This document shows, piece after piece, positions 1 through 8,602 of a stretch of DNA of 30,382 nucleotides. This stretch comes from a bacterium (GTDB lineage: Bacteria > UBP14 > UBA6098 > JAFGQG01), in contig JAFGGQ010000098.1 of the NCBI GenBank assembly GCA_016930435.1, positions 1 to 30,382 on the forward strand, written 5' to 3'. Position numbers and translations under genes: made by a program. The notes beneath the pieces are model-generated. The model had not been told where the DNA came from, did no database searches, and saw nothing but the letters and a program-made list of their open reading frames with translations. How positions within the stretch are numbered: position 1 is the first letter of the stretch; each line of letters begins with the position of its first letter.

Positions 1-36
1 GAAGGAATTCAATAATTTTCTTTAAGGAGGCGTTTG

Positions 37-1221
37 ATGCGTATCGGAACCAAGGTCGTAATGGGTAAGGAATTGCCGGCATGTAAAGAAACCAGAGCTT
101 TAGCTCCCCCGGTATATTTGGCTGCTGTGTACACTTTTGAGAATGCTCAGCACGGCGCGGACCTTTTCTCAGGTGAAAAAGAGGGCTACGTCTATACCCG
201 TCTGCAGAATCCAACCCTGAAATATTTAGAAGAGAAGATGGCTTTTCTGGAGGGTGGAGAGGCCGCCTGCGCATTTGCATCCGGAATGGCCGCAATATCT
301 ACAACTATACTTGCCCTATGTGATTCCGGGGATAATCTGATCGTATCTGAACCCATATATGGCGGAACATTTGCCCTTCTGGACAAGATATTGCCACGCT
401 GGAATATCGAGGTACGCTGGGCCAAGGCAGCCGACTTCGTGAACGATATTAAAAATAATGGGCTTGTGGACGAACACACAAAACTCATCCTTACCGAATC
501 CCCGGCAAATCCCACGCTTGATATAGTTGACCTGAAAACTACGGCCGAATTCGCCCATCAATATAACATCCCCGTTGCAGTGGATACTACCTTTGCGACC
601 TTTTACATGCAGAGACCAATAGAGCTGGGTGTTGATATCGTTATCTACAGCACTACCAAATATATCGGCGGACATAGCGATTCAGTGGGTGGAATGGTGG
701 TTTCATCCGAGGCCTTAATCGAAAAGATCAAGTATAAGACCTGTGTGGACCTGGGTGGGATTATGGCTCCGATGACTGCTTACCTCTTCCTGCGGGGACT
801 GCAAACCCTGGTAGTCCGGATGGACCGTCATGTGGAGAATGCCCGAAAAGTAGCCCAATATCTTGAGGGGAAAGCGGAGGTTCAGCAAGTGTTTTATCCC
901 GGTTCAAAGAGCCATCCTCAATATGAACTTGCCCAGAAGCAGATGCGGGGTCCCTCCGCAATGATGGCTTTTATACTGAAGGGGGGCCGCGAGGCCGGGA
1001 AAAAATTCCTGGATGCTATGCAGCTCTGTCAGGTTGCGGTGAGCCTGGGAGCAGTTACTACGCTTATTGAACATCCCGCATCTATGACCCATTCTACTTA
1101 CAGCGCTGAGGACCTGGCTAAAGCAGGTATCGAAGCCGGCTTGATCCGAATTTCGGTAGGAATAGAAGACATTAATGATATTCTGGAAGACCTGGAACGG
1201 GGCTTTGCTGCGATCCGATAA
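37..1221 (+). CDS. Methionine gamma-lyase-like Cys/Met metabolism PLP enzyme
   Basis: This is a fold-type I PLP enzyme of the Cys/Met metabolism family (cystathionine gamma-synthase/lyase, methionine gamma-lyase), 394 residues, the usual full length. The phosphate-binding Tyr-x-Arg is Y53/R55 (YTRLQNPT), the ring-binding Asp is D183, and the Schiff-base Lys is K208 in STTKYIGGHSD. The best match in style is methionine gamma-lyase, which splits methionine into methanethiol, 2-oxobutyrate and ammonia. However, the loop that reads YGCTF in classical gamma-lyases reads YGGTF here (108-112), so the conserved active-site Cys is a Gly. Cystathionine gamma-lyase or O-acylhomoserine sulfhydrylase activity cannot be excluded. 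The ATG at 37 was chosen over the TTG at 34 because AAGGAGG lies 6 bases upstream of it. The CoA-transferase and dehydrogenase downstream fit a catabolic role, with 2-oxobutyrate as a possible link (inference). Confidence 0.88.
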   Translation: MRIGTKVVMGKELPACKETRALAPPVYLAAVYTFENAQHGADLFSGEKEGYVYTRLQNPTLKYLEEKMAFLEGGEAACAFASGMAAISTTILALCDSGDNLIVSEPIYGGTFALLDKILPRWNIEVRWAKAADFVNDIKNNGLVDEHTKLILTESPANPTLDIVDLKTTAEFAHQYNIPVAVDTTFATFYMQRPIELGVDIVIYSTTKYIGGHSDSVGGMVVSSEALIEKIKYKTCVDLGGIMAPMTAYLFLRGLQTLVVRMDRHVENARKVAQYLEGKAEVQQVFYPGSKSHPQYELAQKQMRGPSAMMAFILKGGREAGKKFLDAMQLCQVAVSLGAVTTLIEHPASMTHSTYSAEDLAKAGIEAGLIRISVGIEDINDILEDLERGFAAIR

Positions 1222-1305
1222 TCCGGAAGTCGAATTTTAAATAATTCTGGAAGGAGTGATAGGGTTATACTGATCCACCGGTATATCCGAAAGGTATTTA
1301 AACAA

Positions 1306-1815
1306 ATGTTGCAGATTTATACGGGCAATGGCAGGGGTAAGACCACTTCCGCGCTGGGGCAAGCGCTACGGGCCTGTGGTCATGGATTGAAGGTGATCAT
1401 GATCCAGTTCATGAAGGGGGATATTAATTATGGTGAAGTGAAGATCGCTCCTATGATCCCTAATTTTGAACTGCTTCAATTCGGGCTCCCTACCTTCGTG
1501 AAAAAGGGTGACCCTTCTGAAGAGGACCTTAGACTGGCCGAAGAAGGCTTCCAGCATGCCCGAAAGGTAATTTTGGGCAAAGACTACGATGTAGTGGTGC
1601 TGGATGAGCTTAATGTGGCTATTGATTACGGCTTGATAGACCTGGACCGGGTTTTAAGATTACTGGATGACTGTCCCGAAGAACTGGAGATAATTATCAC
1701 AGGCCGTTATGCTTCACCGGAACTGGTGAAGCGCGCGGACCTGGTCAGTGAAATTCTGGACATCAAACACCCCTACCAGCGCGGTGTTAATGCTCGTCAG
1801 GGCTTTGATTATTAG
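1306..1815 (+). CDS. cobO: Cob(I)alamin adenosyltransferase (CobO/BtuR type)
   Basis: This enzyme transfers the adenosyl group of ATP to the cobalt of corrinoids, making adenosylcobalamin in the cytoplasm. The 169-residue protein begins with the family's N-terminal P-loop, GNGRGKTTSALG (7-18). It has the typical QFMKG segment, a VLDELNVAIDYGLI stretch (Walker-B-like) and the family's end block GRYASPELVKRADLVSEILDIKHP, closing with a GVNARQGFDY variant of the usual GI(D/E)F tail. The start at 1306 puts the P-loop where it sits in relatives; its RBS is weak (AAAGG about 11 bases upstream). A stronger GGAAGGAG lies at 1250-1257 but no usable in-frame start follows it. Its place among fermentation genes suggests supply of coenzyme B12 to a mutase encoded elsewhere (inference). 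Confidence 0.9.
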   Translation: MLQIYTGNGRGKTTSALGQALRACGHGLKVIMIQFMKGDINYGEVKIAPMIPNFELLQFGLPTFVKKGDPSEEDLRLAEEGFQHARKVILGKDYDVVVLDELNVAIDYGLIDLDRVLRLLDDCPEELEIIITGRYASPELVKRADLVSEILDIKHPYQRGVNARQGFDY

Positions 1816-1885
1816 TATGCCCTGGTGCTGAATGGCGGCAATGGTTTTTTTCAAGCTTAAAGGGTGAAAGCAAAAAGGAGGCTAT

Positions 1886-2971
1886 ATGATATTCGGAATT
1901 CCTAAGGAGGTTCCGGAGTACAAGGAGATTCCGGAATGTCGGGTAGGCTTATCCCCCCGGGGGGTCAGGGAATTAGTAGATCTTGGAGCAGTCGTGTATG
2001 TGGAAAATGAAGCAGGGGATGCCGCTGGCTTCGATAATCGCAACTACGAAAGTTCAGGCGCCCAGATCGTCTATTCCAAAGCCGAAGTTTACAAGCGCTC
2101 AGAGATTATCATTTCGGTTCGCGCACTGGATAAAAACGAGGTTAAGTACCTGAAAGAGGGCCAGGTCGTTATGGGTTTTTTCCATTTGGTTACTGCTTCA
2201 AAGGAAACCATCGACACCTTTGTTCAGAAAAAATGTACAGTTTTGGGTTATGAGATAATTCAAACCGATTCCGGGGAGCTGCCTATCGTAATTCCCATGA
2301 GTGAGTTAGCCGGTGTTCAATCCTTGCAGTTAGCCGCGAGGTTGCTTGAAGCCACAAATGGCGGCAGAGGGATTGTGCTGGGGGGTATTCCGGGCCTTTC
2401 TCCGGCGGAAGTAGTGATCATTGGGGCGGGTAGCCTGGGCCGTACCGCAGCACGCGTGTTTAAAGGAATCGGTGCCAATGTATATGTCTTAGATAATAAT
2501 AGAAAGAAACTGGAATGGGTATATGAACATGTGGGATACAATTTAACCACCCTCTTCGCCAATAAAAGAAATTTAGAAAAACTGGTAAGGTTCGCTGATG
2601 TGCTTATCGGAGCCGTACTAATCCCCGGAGAGAGAGCGCCTGTCCTGATATCCAGGGAAATGGTGAAAACCATGAAGAAGGGATCCGTGATACTGGATTT
2701 CTCGATCGATCAGGGAGGTTGTGTTGAGACCAGTAAAATAAGCCACTGCGGTGATACTATTTTTTCCGAGGAAGGGGTCATTCATTTCTGCATGCCCACT
2801 GCCACAAGCCTGGTACCCCGTTCTGCAACACATGCCCTCACCAATGGTATTATCCCTTATCTGAAGGAGATAGTCAAGTCTGGGTTTGAAGGGGCTAAAG
2901 TACGTTATCCGGAAATACAGAGGGGTATTTATATCGATAACGGTGAGCTAAAGAAGGAGTACTTGAAATGA
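1886..2971 (+). CDS. Alanine dehydrogenase-like (AlaDh/PNT family) NAD-dependent oxidoreductase
   Basis: This 361-residue protein has the AlaDh/PNT N-terminal domain followed by a Rossmann NAD-binding domain with GAGSLG at 180-185, and the signature segment GSVILDFSIDQGGCVET. Alanine dehydrogenases convert L-alanine to pyruvate and ammonia with NAD. The N-terminal Arg of the active site is kept (ECRVGLSP) and the His block is kept (GFFHL). The usual VKVKEP loop, which carries the pyruvate-binding Lys, reads ISVRALDK instead. Substrate preference may therefore differ from alanine, so no gene symbol is given. AAAAAGGAGG lies just upstream of the ATG. The stop overlaps the start of the next gene in an ATGA, so the two are translationally coupled. 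Confidence 0.82.
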   Translation: MIFGIPKEVPEYKEIPECRVGLSPRGVRELVDLGAVVYVENEAGDAAGFDNRNYESSGAQIVYSKAEVYKRSEIIISVRALDKNEVKYLKEGQVVMGFFHLVTASKETIDTFVQKKCTVLGYEIIQTDSGELPIVIPMSELAGVQSLQLAARLLEATNGGRGIVLGGIPGLSPAEVVIIGAGSLGRTAARVFKGIGANVYVLDNNRKKLEWVYEHVGYNLTTLFANKRNLEKLVRFADVLIGAVLIPGERAPVLISREMVKTMKKGSVILDFSIDQGGCVETSKISHCGDTIFSEEGVIHFCMPTATSLVPRSATHALTNGIIPYLKEIVKSGFEGAKVRYPEIQRGIYIDNGELKKEYLK

Positions 2972-4263
2972 CCTGGTTAGGAGAATATAAAAAGAAATCA
3001 TGTTCGGTGGAAGAGGCCGTTTCTGCAGTTAAAAGCGGGGATACACTATATATTAGCGGGAATGCCGCAACTCCCTTTGATCTTTCCGAGGGGCTGGCGA
3101 AACGAAAGGATGAGCTACGGAATGTCGAGATAACCCATGTGCTTTTATGGGGTGATGACCCATTATCCAAACCGGAAATGGAAGGGCATTTCAGGCATAA
3201 TTCCCTTTTCGTGGGACCCGCTGACCGGGCTGCGGTGAACGACGGCAGGGCCGATTATGTCCCCGTATTCTTATATGAAATACCAAATCTGTTCTATTCA
3301 AGGTTGATCGATCTCGACATAGCCTTCGTTCACGTATCGACCCCTGATGAACATGGATTTGTTTCCCTGGGTGTAGAGTGTCTCTGTTCGAAAGCAGCGG
3401 TAGAAACTGCAAAATATGTGATATTGCAGGTTAACGAACAGATGCCCCGAACCCTTGGCGACTCATTCATCCATATTTCCCAGGCGGATAAAGTGGTGGA
3501 GGTCTCACGGCCCTTACCGGAACTAATCAGCAAGGGTTTTACCGAAGTAGAGGAGAGGATCGGCGGCCACATCGCCAGCCTGGTTGAAGACGGGTCTACC
3601 CTTCAGCTGGGGATCGGGGGCATCCCCAACGCAGCCATTAAAGCCATGGAGGGGAAAAGAGACCTGGGTATCCATACCGAAATGATCTCCGATGGCGTGA
3701 TGGAGGCTATCAATAAAGGAGTGGTTAATTGCTCCAAGAAAAATCTTCACCCTTATAAAGTAATCGCTACTTTTCTGTTCGGTTCACAGAATCTCTATGA
3801 TTATGCCCATAATAATCCATTATTCGAAATCCATCCCGTAAAATATACCAATAATCCATTCATAATTAGGCAGAACGATAACATGGTAGCCATCAATTCA
3901 GCCCTCGAGGTGGATCTGACCGGCCAGGTATGTTCTGATTCTATTGGTACCAAGATATATTCCGGTTTCGGGGGCCAGGTGGATTTTATCCGCGGCGCCG
4001 CACAATCGAAGGGCGGAAAACCCATCATTGCCCTGCCGGCTACCGCAAAAAAGGATGAGTATTCCAGGATAGTGCCTATGCTGAAACCCGGAGCCGGTGT
4101 GGTGACTACACGGGCAGATGTCCATTACGTGGTTACAGAATACGGGATTGCTTACCTGCACGGAAAAAATCTGCGTGAAAGGGCCGAAGCACTTATCAAT
4201 GTAGCCCACCCCAAGTTCAAACCCATGTTGGAAGAAGAAGCCAAAAAGAGGCACCTGTTTTAA
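2968..4263 (+). CDS. Acetyl-CoA hydrolase/transferase family CoA-transferase (4-hydroxybutyrate/butyrate type)
   Basis: This is a 431-residue CoA-transferase of the acetyl-CoA hydrolase/transferase family, the length of 4-hydroxybutyrate CoA-transferases and butyryl-CoA:acetate CoA-transferases. The catalytic Glu is E238 in IHTEMISDG; it forms the acyl-glutamyl/CoA thioester. The glycine-rich CoA-binding segment GIGGIPNAA precedes it, and C-terminal blocks such as YSGFGGQVDF and VTEYGIAYLHG are intact. The enzyme would move CoA between an acyl-CoA and acetate during acid fermentation. The exact acyl group cannot be told from sequence. Its start overlaps the stop of the AlaDh-like gene by four bases, implying balanced expression and perhaps consecutive steps of one pathway (inference). 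Confidence 0.9.
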   Translation: MTWLGEYKKKSCSVEEAVSAVKSGDTLYISGNAATPFDLSEGLAKRKDELRNVEITHVLLWGDDPLSKPEMEGHFRHNSLFVGPADRAAVNDGRADYVPVFLYEIPNLFYSRLIDLDIAFVHVSTPDEHGFVSLGVECLCSKAAVETAKYVILQVNEQMPRTLGDSFIHISQADKVVEVSRPLPELISKGFTEVEERIGGHIASLVEDGSTLQLGIGGIPNAAIKAMEGKRDLGIHTEMISDGVMEAINKGVVNCSKKNLHPYKVIATFLFGSQNLYDYAHNNPLFEIHPVKYTNNPFIIRQNDNMVAINSALEVDLTGQVCSDSIGTKIYSGFGGQVDFIRGAAQSKGGKPIIALPATAKKDEYSRIVPMLKPGAGVVTTRADVHYVVTEYGIAYLHGKNLRERAEALINVAHPKFKPMLEEEAKKRHLF

Positions 4264-4280
4264 ATCAAGAAGATGTCCGG

Positions 4281-4958
4281 ATGAAAAATAAGATTAGATT
4301 AGTCATCTGGGATTGGAACGGGACCCTGCTGGATGATATGAAAGCCTGTCTTCAGGCTATTAACCCCATGCTTCAAAAACGGGGGATGCCATCCCTGACC
4401 AGGGACCACTACAGGCAGATCTTTACATTTCCTGTTATCAATTATTATATAGCTTTGGGCTTCGATTTTCAAAAGGAGCCCTTCTCGGAGATTGCGGTAG
4501 AATATATCGACGAGTATTACCGGGCACTTTTACATTCTCCTCTCCGACGAGGAGCTCTGAATATGGTTGACCGTATATTTAAATTGGGTATTGAGCAGGT
4601 AGTAATCTCAGCAATGGAGCAGGCTATGCTCCATAAATTGATTAGCAAAAACGGACTGAAAACCTATTTCAGGGAAGTAGTAGGACTCTCCGATCATTAT
4701 GCCGAAAGCAAGATAGATAACGGCAAAGCATTGATGAAAAAGCTAAAAATTCCAACATCGGAAACCTTGTTGATAGGTGATACTTTCCATGATTTCGAAT
4801 TGGCATCAGAAATAGGTTGCAGATGTGTGCTTTTCTCCAACGGCCACCAGAACCTTGAGCGATTTGACCTGCCCGATGGTATCACTATCAATCATCCCCG
4901 TGAGATACTATCATTTTTAAACGGTAATTATCCTGGCCAAAAGACTCACCAAAAATAG
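4281..4958 (+). CDS. HAD-superfamily hydrolase-like protein (phosphoglycolate phosphatase group)
   Basis: This 225-residue protein has the HAD fold with a helical cap (roughly 20-85). Motif I is DWNGTLLDD at 11-19: the nucleophile D11 is present, but the second Asp of the usual DxD, the general acid/base, is Asn at position 13. Motif II is VVISA, motif III is probably a Lys near K128-K140, and motif IV is GDTFHDFELA. Relatives dephosphorylate small metabolites such as phosphoglycolate, but the Asn makes phosphatase activity uncertain. It follows the CoA-transferase by 17 bases with only a weak RBS, so it is probably the last gene of that operon. No clear intrinsic terminator follows. A short hairpin (TTAAACC/GGTTTAA, 4982-5006) lacks a U tract. 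Confidence 0.8.
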   Translation: MKNKIRLVIWDWNGTLLDDMKACLQAINPMLQKRGMPSLTRDHYRQIFTFPVINYYIALGFDFQKEPFSEIAVEYIDEYYRALLHSPLRRGALNMVDRIFKLGIEQVVISAMEQAMLHKLISKNGLKTYFREVVGLSDHYAESKIDNGKALMKKLKIPTSETLLIGDTFHDFELASEIGCRCVLFSNGHQNLERFDLPDGITINHPREILSFLNGNYPGQKTHQK

Positions 4959-4980
4959 ATTTGTACGTTTAGCTTTGCTC

Positions 4981-5008
4981 ATTAAACCCGTTAAACAGTG
5001 GTTTAAAC
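4981..5008. repeat. Three TTAAAC repeats before the MocR-type regulator gene
   Basis: The hexamer TTAAAC occurs at 4982-4987, 4991-4996 and 5003-5008. The outer copies also form an inverted repeat (TTAAACC at 4982-4988 with GGTTTAA at 5000-5006), and the last copy sits in the palindrome GTTTAAAC. The cluster lies about 40 bases upstream of the predicted -35 box of the MocR-type gene. MocR regulators often bind short repeats near their own promoter, so an operator is possible. This is inference. Confidence 0.3.
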
Positions 5009-5048
5009 ACCTTTAATTGGCCCACTCAAATTTTATCGAAATTGGTTG

Positions 5049-5077
5049 TTGACGGGCTACCGATTTTGAATTAAATT
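5049..5077 (+). promoter_or_regulatory. Predicted sigma70-type promoter of the MocR-type gene
   Basis: A TTGACG -35 box (5049-5054) is followed after 17 bases by TAAATT (5072-5077). That gives five of six and four of six consensus matches with optimal spacing. The start of transcription would fall near 5084, shortly before both candidate start codons of the next gene. Confidence 0.42.
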
Positions 5078-5103
5078 TACCTTTCGATTTTTAAAATGTA
5101 TAT

Positions 5104-6618
5104 ATGCAATCGTCATATTATAGGCAGGTAATGTTGATCTTAAAGATAAACCCCGGTGATCCCCAGCCCCTTTTCCAGCAGGTCTTCGAGCAAGTCAAGG
5201 GTTTAATTGAGACGGGGGCTCTTAAAAAGGGCGACCGGCTTCCGGCCACCCGTACCCTGGCAGATGAGCTTGGGCTTCATCGTTCCACGGTTCTCAAGGC
5301 TTACCAGGAGCTCTGGGCGTATGGTTACATTCAAAGCCGTCCGGGATCCTACTCGGTGGTCAGGGCTCGGGAAGAGATCGCTACTTTCGATAAGCGTCTG
5401 GATAAAGGCATTATCCCCTGGCAAAAGTATTCCTCTCCGGCATCCCGGGAGGTTTATAGCTATTTTCGGAATTCTGCCCAGTACCAGAATGCTAATGTAC
5501 CCCCCGGCACTATTGACCTGGCCAGCCTGGAACTCGACCCCCGGCTGTTCCCTATAGATGATTTCCGAAAATGCTTTAATGAAACTCTGCTGTCCTCCGA
5601 GCCGGAGCTTATGAATTACGGTGATCCCCAGGGTTACCCGGCCCTCAGGGAATTCATCGCCAAACGGTTGCAGATCCACGGCATAGCTATTACCGCTGAT
5701 GAAATACTGGTTACCAATGGTGCTCAAAATGGCTTCGAACTGCTGCTTAAATTGCTCACCGTGAAGGATAGCGAGGTAATAGTGGAATCCCCTACCTATT
5801 CGCTGGTGCTTCCACTGCTTCGCTACTATCGCAACAGGATCGTCAGTATCCCTATGATGGAATCAGGGCTTTGCCTGGATACACTGGGCGGTAAACTTAA
5901 AAATCACCGGCCAGCCTTCCTTTATACTATGCCCAATCTCCATAATCCGACCGGTATCACAACCTCACAGGCTCACCGGGAAAACCTGTTAGCCCTTTGC
6001 GAAAAACACCGGGTGCCAATCATTGAAGATGCCTTCGAAGAGGAGATCCGCTATGTCGGAAAGGTGCCCCTACCCCTGAAATCCATGGATAAGAAGCACC
6101 TGGTCATTTACCTGGGAACCTTTTCCAAAATTCTTTTTCCGGGATTGCGCCTGGGTTGGATTGCTGCCGAAGATGAATGTATAAAGCGTTTGCTGGCCCT
6201 TAAAAAGATATCCGATCTATCCACTAATATGCCTATACAGGCAGCAATGGCGAATTTCTGCTGGAAAGGGATCTACGATCTACATGTCAAAAGAATGAAC
6301 CGTGCCTTCCGGAAAAGGATGCAGTTTGCCCTAAAGGCACTTCGTGATAATCTGCAGAGAAGTGAAATAAGCTGGGTAGAACCTGCCGGGGGGTATTTGC
6401 TCTGGCTGCAACTCCATAAGTCTCCTGTGAATGAAAGAGAGATACACCGCCTGCTGGCCAGAAACGGGGTACTGGTAACCCCCGGGAAACCTTACTTCCC
6501 TAATAATAAATCGCCAGTCTGCTTCCGGATATCCATCTCCACCCTGAATGAAAATGAGATAAACGAGGGCATTTTAAGAATAAGCCAAACCATTAATAAG
6601 ATCTATGATAGGAATTAG
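5104..6618 (+). CDS. MocR/PdxR-type GntR regulator fused to aminotransferase
   Basis: This is a two-domain transcription factor. A GntR winged helix (about residues 14-75, with PLFQQVFEQVKGLIETG and LADELGLHRSTVLKAYQEL) is joined to a fold-type I aminotransferase domain (about 110-495). The PLP Lys is K342 in TFSKILFPGLRLGW. At 504 residues it has the normal MocR length. Such proteins sense PLP, an amino acid or an amine and regulate nearby metabolic genes; some also keep catalysis. A start at 5131 (MLILKINPGDPQPLFQQ) fits the usual N-terminus better and would give 495 residues, but neither start has a strong RBS. The next two genes follow closely, so it may control a co-transcribed radical SAM protein and aminotransferase (inference). 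Confidence 0.87.
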   Translation: MQSSYYRQVMLILKINPGDPQPLFQQVFEQVKGLIETGALKKGDRLPATRTLADELGLHRSTVLKAYQELWAYGYIQSRPGSYSVVRAREEIATFDKRLDKGIIPWQKYSSPASREVYSYFRNSAQYQNANVPPGTIDLASLELDPRLFPIDDFRKCFNETLLSSEPELMNYGDPQGYPALREFIAKRLQIHGIAITADEILVTNGAQNGFELLLKLLTVKDSEVIVESPTYSLVLPLLRYYRNRIVSIPMMESGLCLDTLGGKLKNHRPAFLYTMPNLHNPTGITTSQAHRENLLALCEKHRVPIIEDAFEEEIRYVGKVPLPLKSMDKKHLVIYLGTFSKILFPGLRLGWIAAEDECIKRLLALKKISDLSTNMPIQAAMANFCWKGIYDLHVKRMNRAFRKRMQFALKALRDNLQRSEISWVEPAGGYLLWLQLHKSPVNEREIHRLLARNGVLVTPGKPYFPNNKSPVCFRISISTLNENEINEGILRISQTINKIYDRN

Positions 6619-6619
6619 T

Positions 6620-7369
6620 ATGTTATTACCATTGCAAAAAGGGATCATTTATGGCCCGGTTCAATCACGCCGGCTGGGTATCTCACTGGGCATAAACCTC
6701 CTGCCTACCGAACACAAGGTATGTTCATTCAACTGCCTCTACTGCCAGTATGGCTGGACCGATTACTCGGTGATGAACGATGGGCCTTTTCCAGATGAAG
6801 ATGAAATTTCTGAAGCTCTTCATAATTCTATACAGAAACTGAATTCCCCGCCGGCTTACCTGACTTTTTCAGGCAATGGGGAGCCCACACTGCACCCTCG
6901 GTTTACGGCAATCGTGGAGAAGGTCCTGAAAATCCGGGATGAACTCAGCCCCTCCTCAAAAATTGCCGTACTCTCTAATTCCTCAATGGTTCACCTGCCA
7001 GAGATCAGGGCTGCGCTGGAACGCGTGGACCTTCGCATTATGAAGCTGGACGCCGGGAATCCAAATATGCTGGACAGCTATAATAAGCCCATCCAGAAGA
7101 TAACTTTGGATATGATCACCGAAGGGCTTATCCAACTCAAAAAGGTTACTATTCAATCCCTTTTTACTGGTGGAATAATGGGAAATTACACCAAGGATAA
7201 TATTCAAGACCTTCTGTTCCGCCTCAGGCTAATCGAACCGGTGATGGTTCAGATCTATACACTGGACCGGGGTTACCCGTCTCAATCAATTTTGGAATTA
7301 GGGCGTAAGGACCTGGAAAGGATAAAACGAATGCTTCTGAATGAGGATATACCTGCGCGAGTTTTTTGA
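6620..7369 (+). CDS. Radical SAM protein (COG0731-type, YGPVxSRRLG family)
   Basis: This is a radical S-adenosylmethionine protein. The three cluster-binding cysteines are C35, C39 and C42 in CSFNCLYCQYG. Before them lies YGPVQSRRLG-SLGINLLP, the hallmark of a widespread uncharacterised group related to the wyosine synthesis enzyme family. The TFSGNGEPTLHP segment is the GGE-like SAM-binding motif. The substrate is unknown. The ATG at 6620 (250 residues) was chosen over 6605 because AGGA lies 7 bases upstream of it and it starts one base after the previous stop; the upstream option would overlap by 14 bases. The close spacing argues for co-transcription with the MocR-type gene. Confidence 0.86.
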   Translation: MLLPLQKGIIYGPVQSRRLGISLGINLLPTEHKVCSFNCLYCQYGWTDYSVMNDGPFPDEDEISEALHNSIQKLNSPPAYLTFSGNGEPTLHPRFTAIVEKVLKIRDELSPSSKIAVLSNSSMVHLPEIRAALERVDLRIMKLDAGNPNMLDSYNKPIQKITLDMITEGLIQLKKVTIQSLFTGGIMGNYTKDNIQDLLFRLRLIEPVMVQIYTLDRGYPSQSILELGRKDLERIKRMLLNEDIPARVF

Positions 7370-7411
7370 ATAAATAAAAATTGCTTTGTAACAATATACC
7401 AGGAGATAGAA

Positions 7412-8602
7412 ATGGACTTCGAAAAGTATTTAGCCCCCAGAACCAATAATATGAAAGCCAGTATAATCAGGGAGCTTTTGAAGCTTACCGCCCGTCCGGG
7501 AATGATCTCTTTGGGAGGGGGAATGCCTGCGCCAGAGAGTTTCCCGCTGGATATTATCATGGCTCTGACACAGTCGGTGCTGGATAAATATGGTCCCAAC
7601 GCCTTCCAGTATGGACCTACCGAAGGCTTCCCGCCACTACGCGAAGCGCTGGTACCTTACCTCTACCGGAACGGTATGGAAGTAAAACCGGAGAGAATAA
7701 TGGTAACTACCGGATCCCAGGGTTTTCTGGACGCCCTGGGTAAGGCCTTTATTGCTAAGGGGGACATAATCGCCGTAGAAGCCCCCACCTATTTAGGTGC
7801 TATCCAGGCTTTTAATGCTTACGAGCCTGAATACGTCACCATGGAAACCGATGATCAGGGATTGATCCCGGATTCCCTTGAAAAAATACTAAAGGAACAT
7901 AAGGTCAAATTCGTCTATCTAATTCCTACCTTTCAGAATCCGAGCGGACGGACCATTCCCCTTTCCCGCCGCAAGGAAATAGTGGCACTGGCCAAAAAAT
8001 ATGAGGTACTCCTGGTCGAAGATGACCCGTATAGCGCTCTGCGATATCAGGGAGATGCTGTCCCCACATTCCAGAGCCTGGCGCCTGAATATGTGGTTTA
8101 CACCAGTACCTTCTCTAAAATATTTGCGCCGGGATTCAGACTGGGATTTTCAGTAGCTCCTGATTCGGTTCAAAAATGGCTGGTAGTGGCAAAGCAGGGG
8201 ATCGATCTGCATACCAGCACCTTCAACCAGGCACTGGCTGCCGAATACCTCACCGGCGGACACATGGATCGCCAACTTCCCAAAATACTGAAATTATACA
8301 GGCCACGCCAAAAAGCTATGCTCGCAGCATTGGAAACCTTTTTCCCATCCTCTTTTAAATGGTCCCGGCCCGAAGGCGGAATGTTTATCTGGGCTGAAGG
8401 ACCCGAAGAGCTGGATTCCGAAAAACTCTTCTACCAGGCAGTAGAAAAGAACGTTGCTTTTGTTCCCGGGAAATACTTCTACCCCAAACCGGGCCTGGGA
8501 AACGCCACTATGCGCCTCAATTTCACCAATGTTAATGAAGAATCGATATTCAAAGGAATCCAGATACTGGGAAATGTTCTCAAGGAAAATGCCCCGGAGT
8601 AA
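7412..8602 (+). CDS. Class I PLP aminotransferase (2-aminoadipate transaminase/LysN-like)
   Basis: This is a 396-residue aminotransferase of fold-type I. The PLP-binding Lys is K236 in TFSKIFAPGFRLG. The N-terminal GGGMPAPESFP and QYGPTEGFPPLREAL blocks, and NPSGRTIPLSRR before DDPYSALRY, match the LysN / 2-aminoadipate / aromatic and branched-chain aminotransferase group. Substrate cannot be settled from sequence. The RBS AGGAG lies 6-7 bases before the ATG. It follows the radical SAM gene by 42 bases with no terminator between, so it may be co-transcribed. In its catalytic half it resembles the MocR-type protein two genes upstream, which lacks nothing but the regulator domain in comparison; the two are probably distant paralogues (inference). 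Confidence 0.9.
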   Translation: MDFEKYLAPRTNNMKASIIRELLKLTARPGMISLGGGMPAPESFPLDIIMALTQSVLDKYGPNAFQYGPTEGFPPLREALVPYLYRNGMEVKPERIMVTTGSQGFLDALGKAFIAKGDIIAVEAPTYLGAIQAFNAYEPEYVTMETDDQGLIPDSLEKILKEHKVKFVYLIPTFQNPSGRTIPLSRRKEIVALAKKYEVLLVEDDPYSALRYQGDAVPTFQSLAPEYVVYTSTFSKIFAPGFRLGFSVAPDSVQKWLVVAKQGIDLHTSTFNQALAAEYLTGGHMDRQLPKILKLYRPRQKAMLAALETFFPSSFKWSRPEGGMFIWAEGPEELDSEKLFYQAVEKNVAFVPGKYFYPKPGLGNATMRLNFTNVNEESIFKGIQILGNVLKENAPE

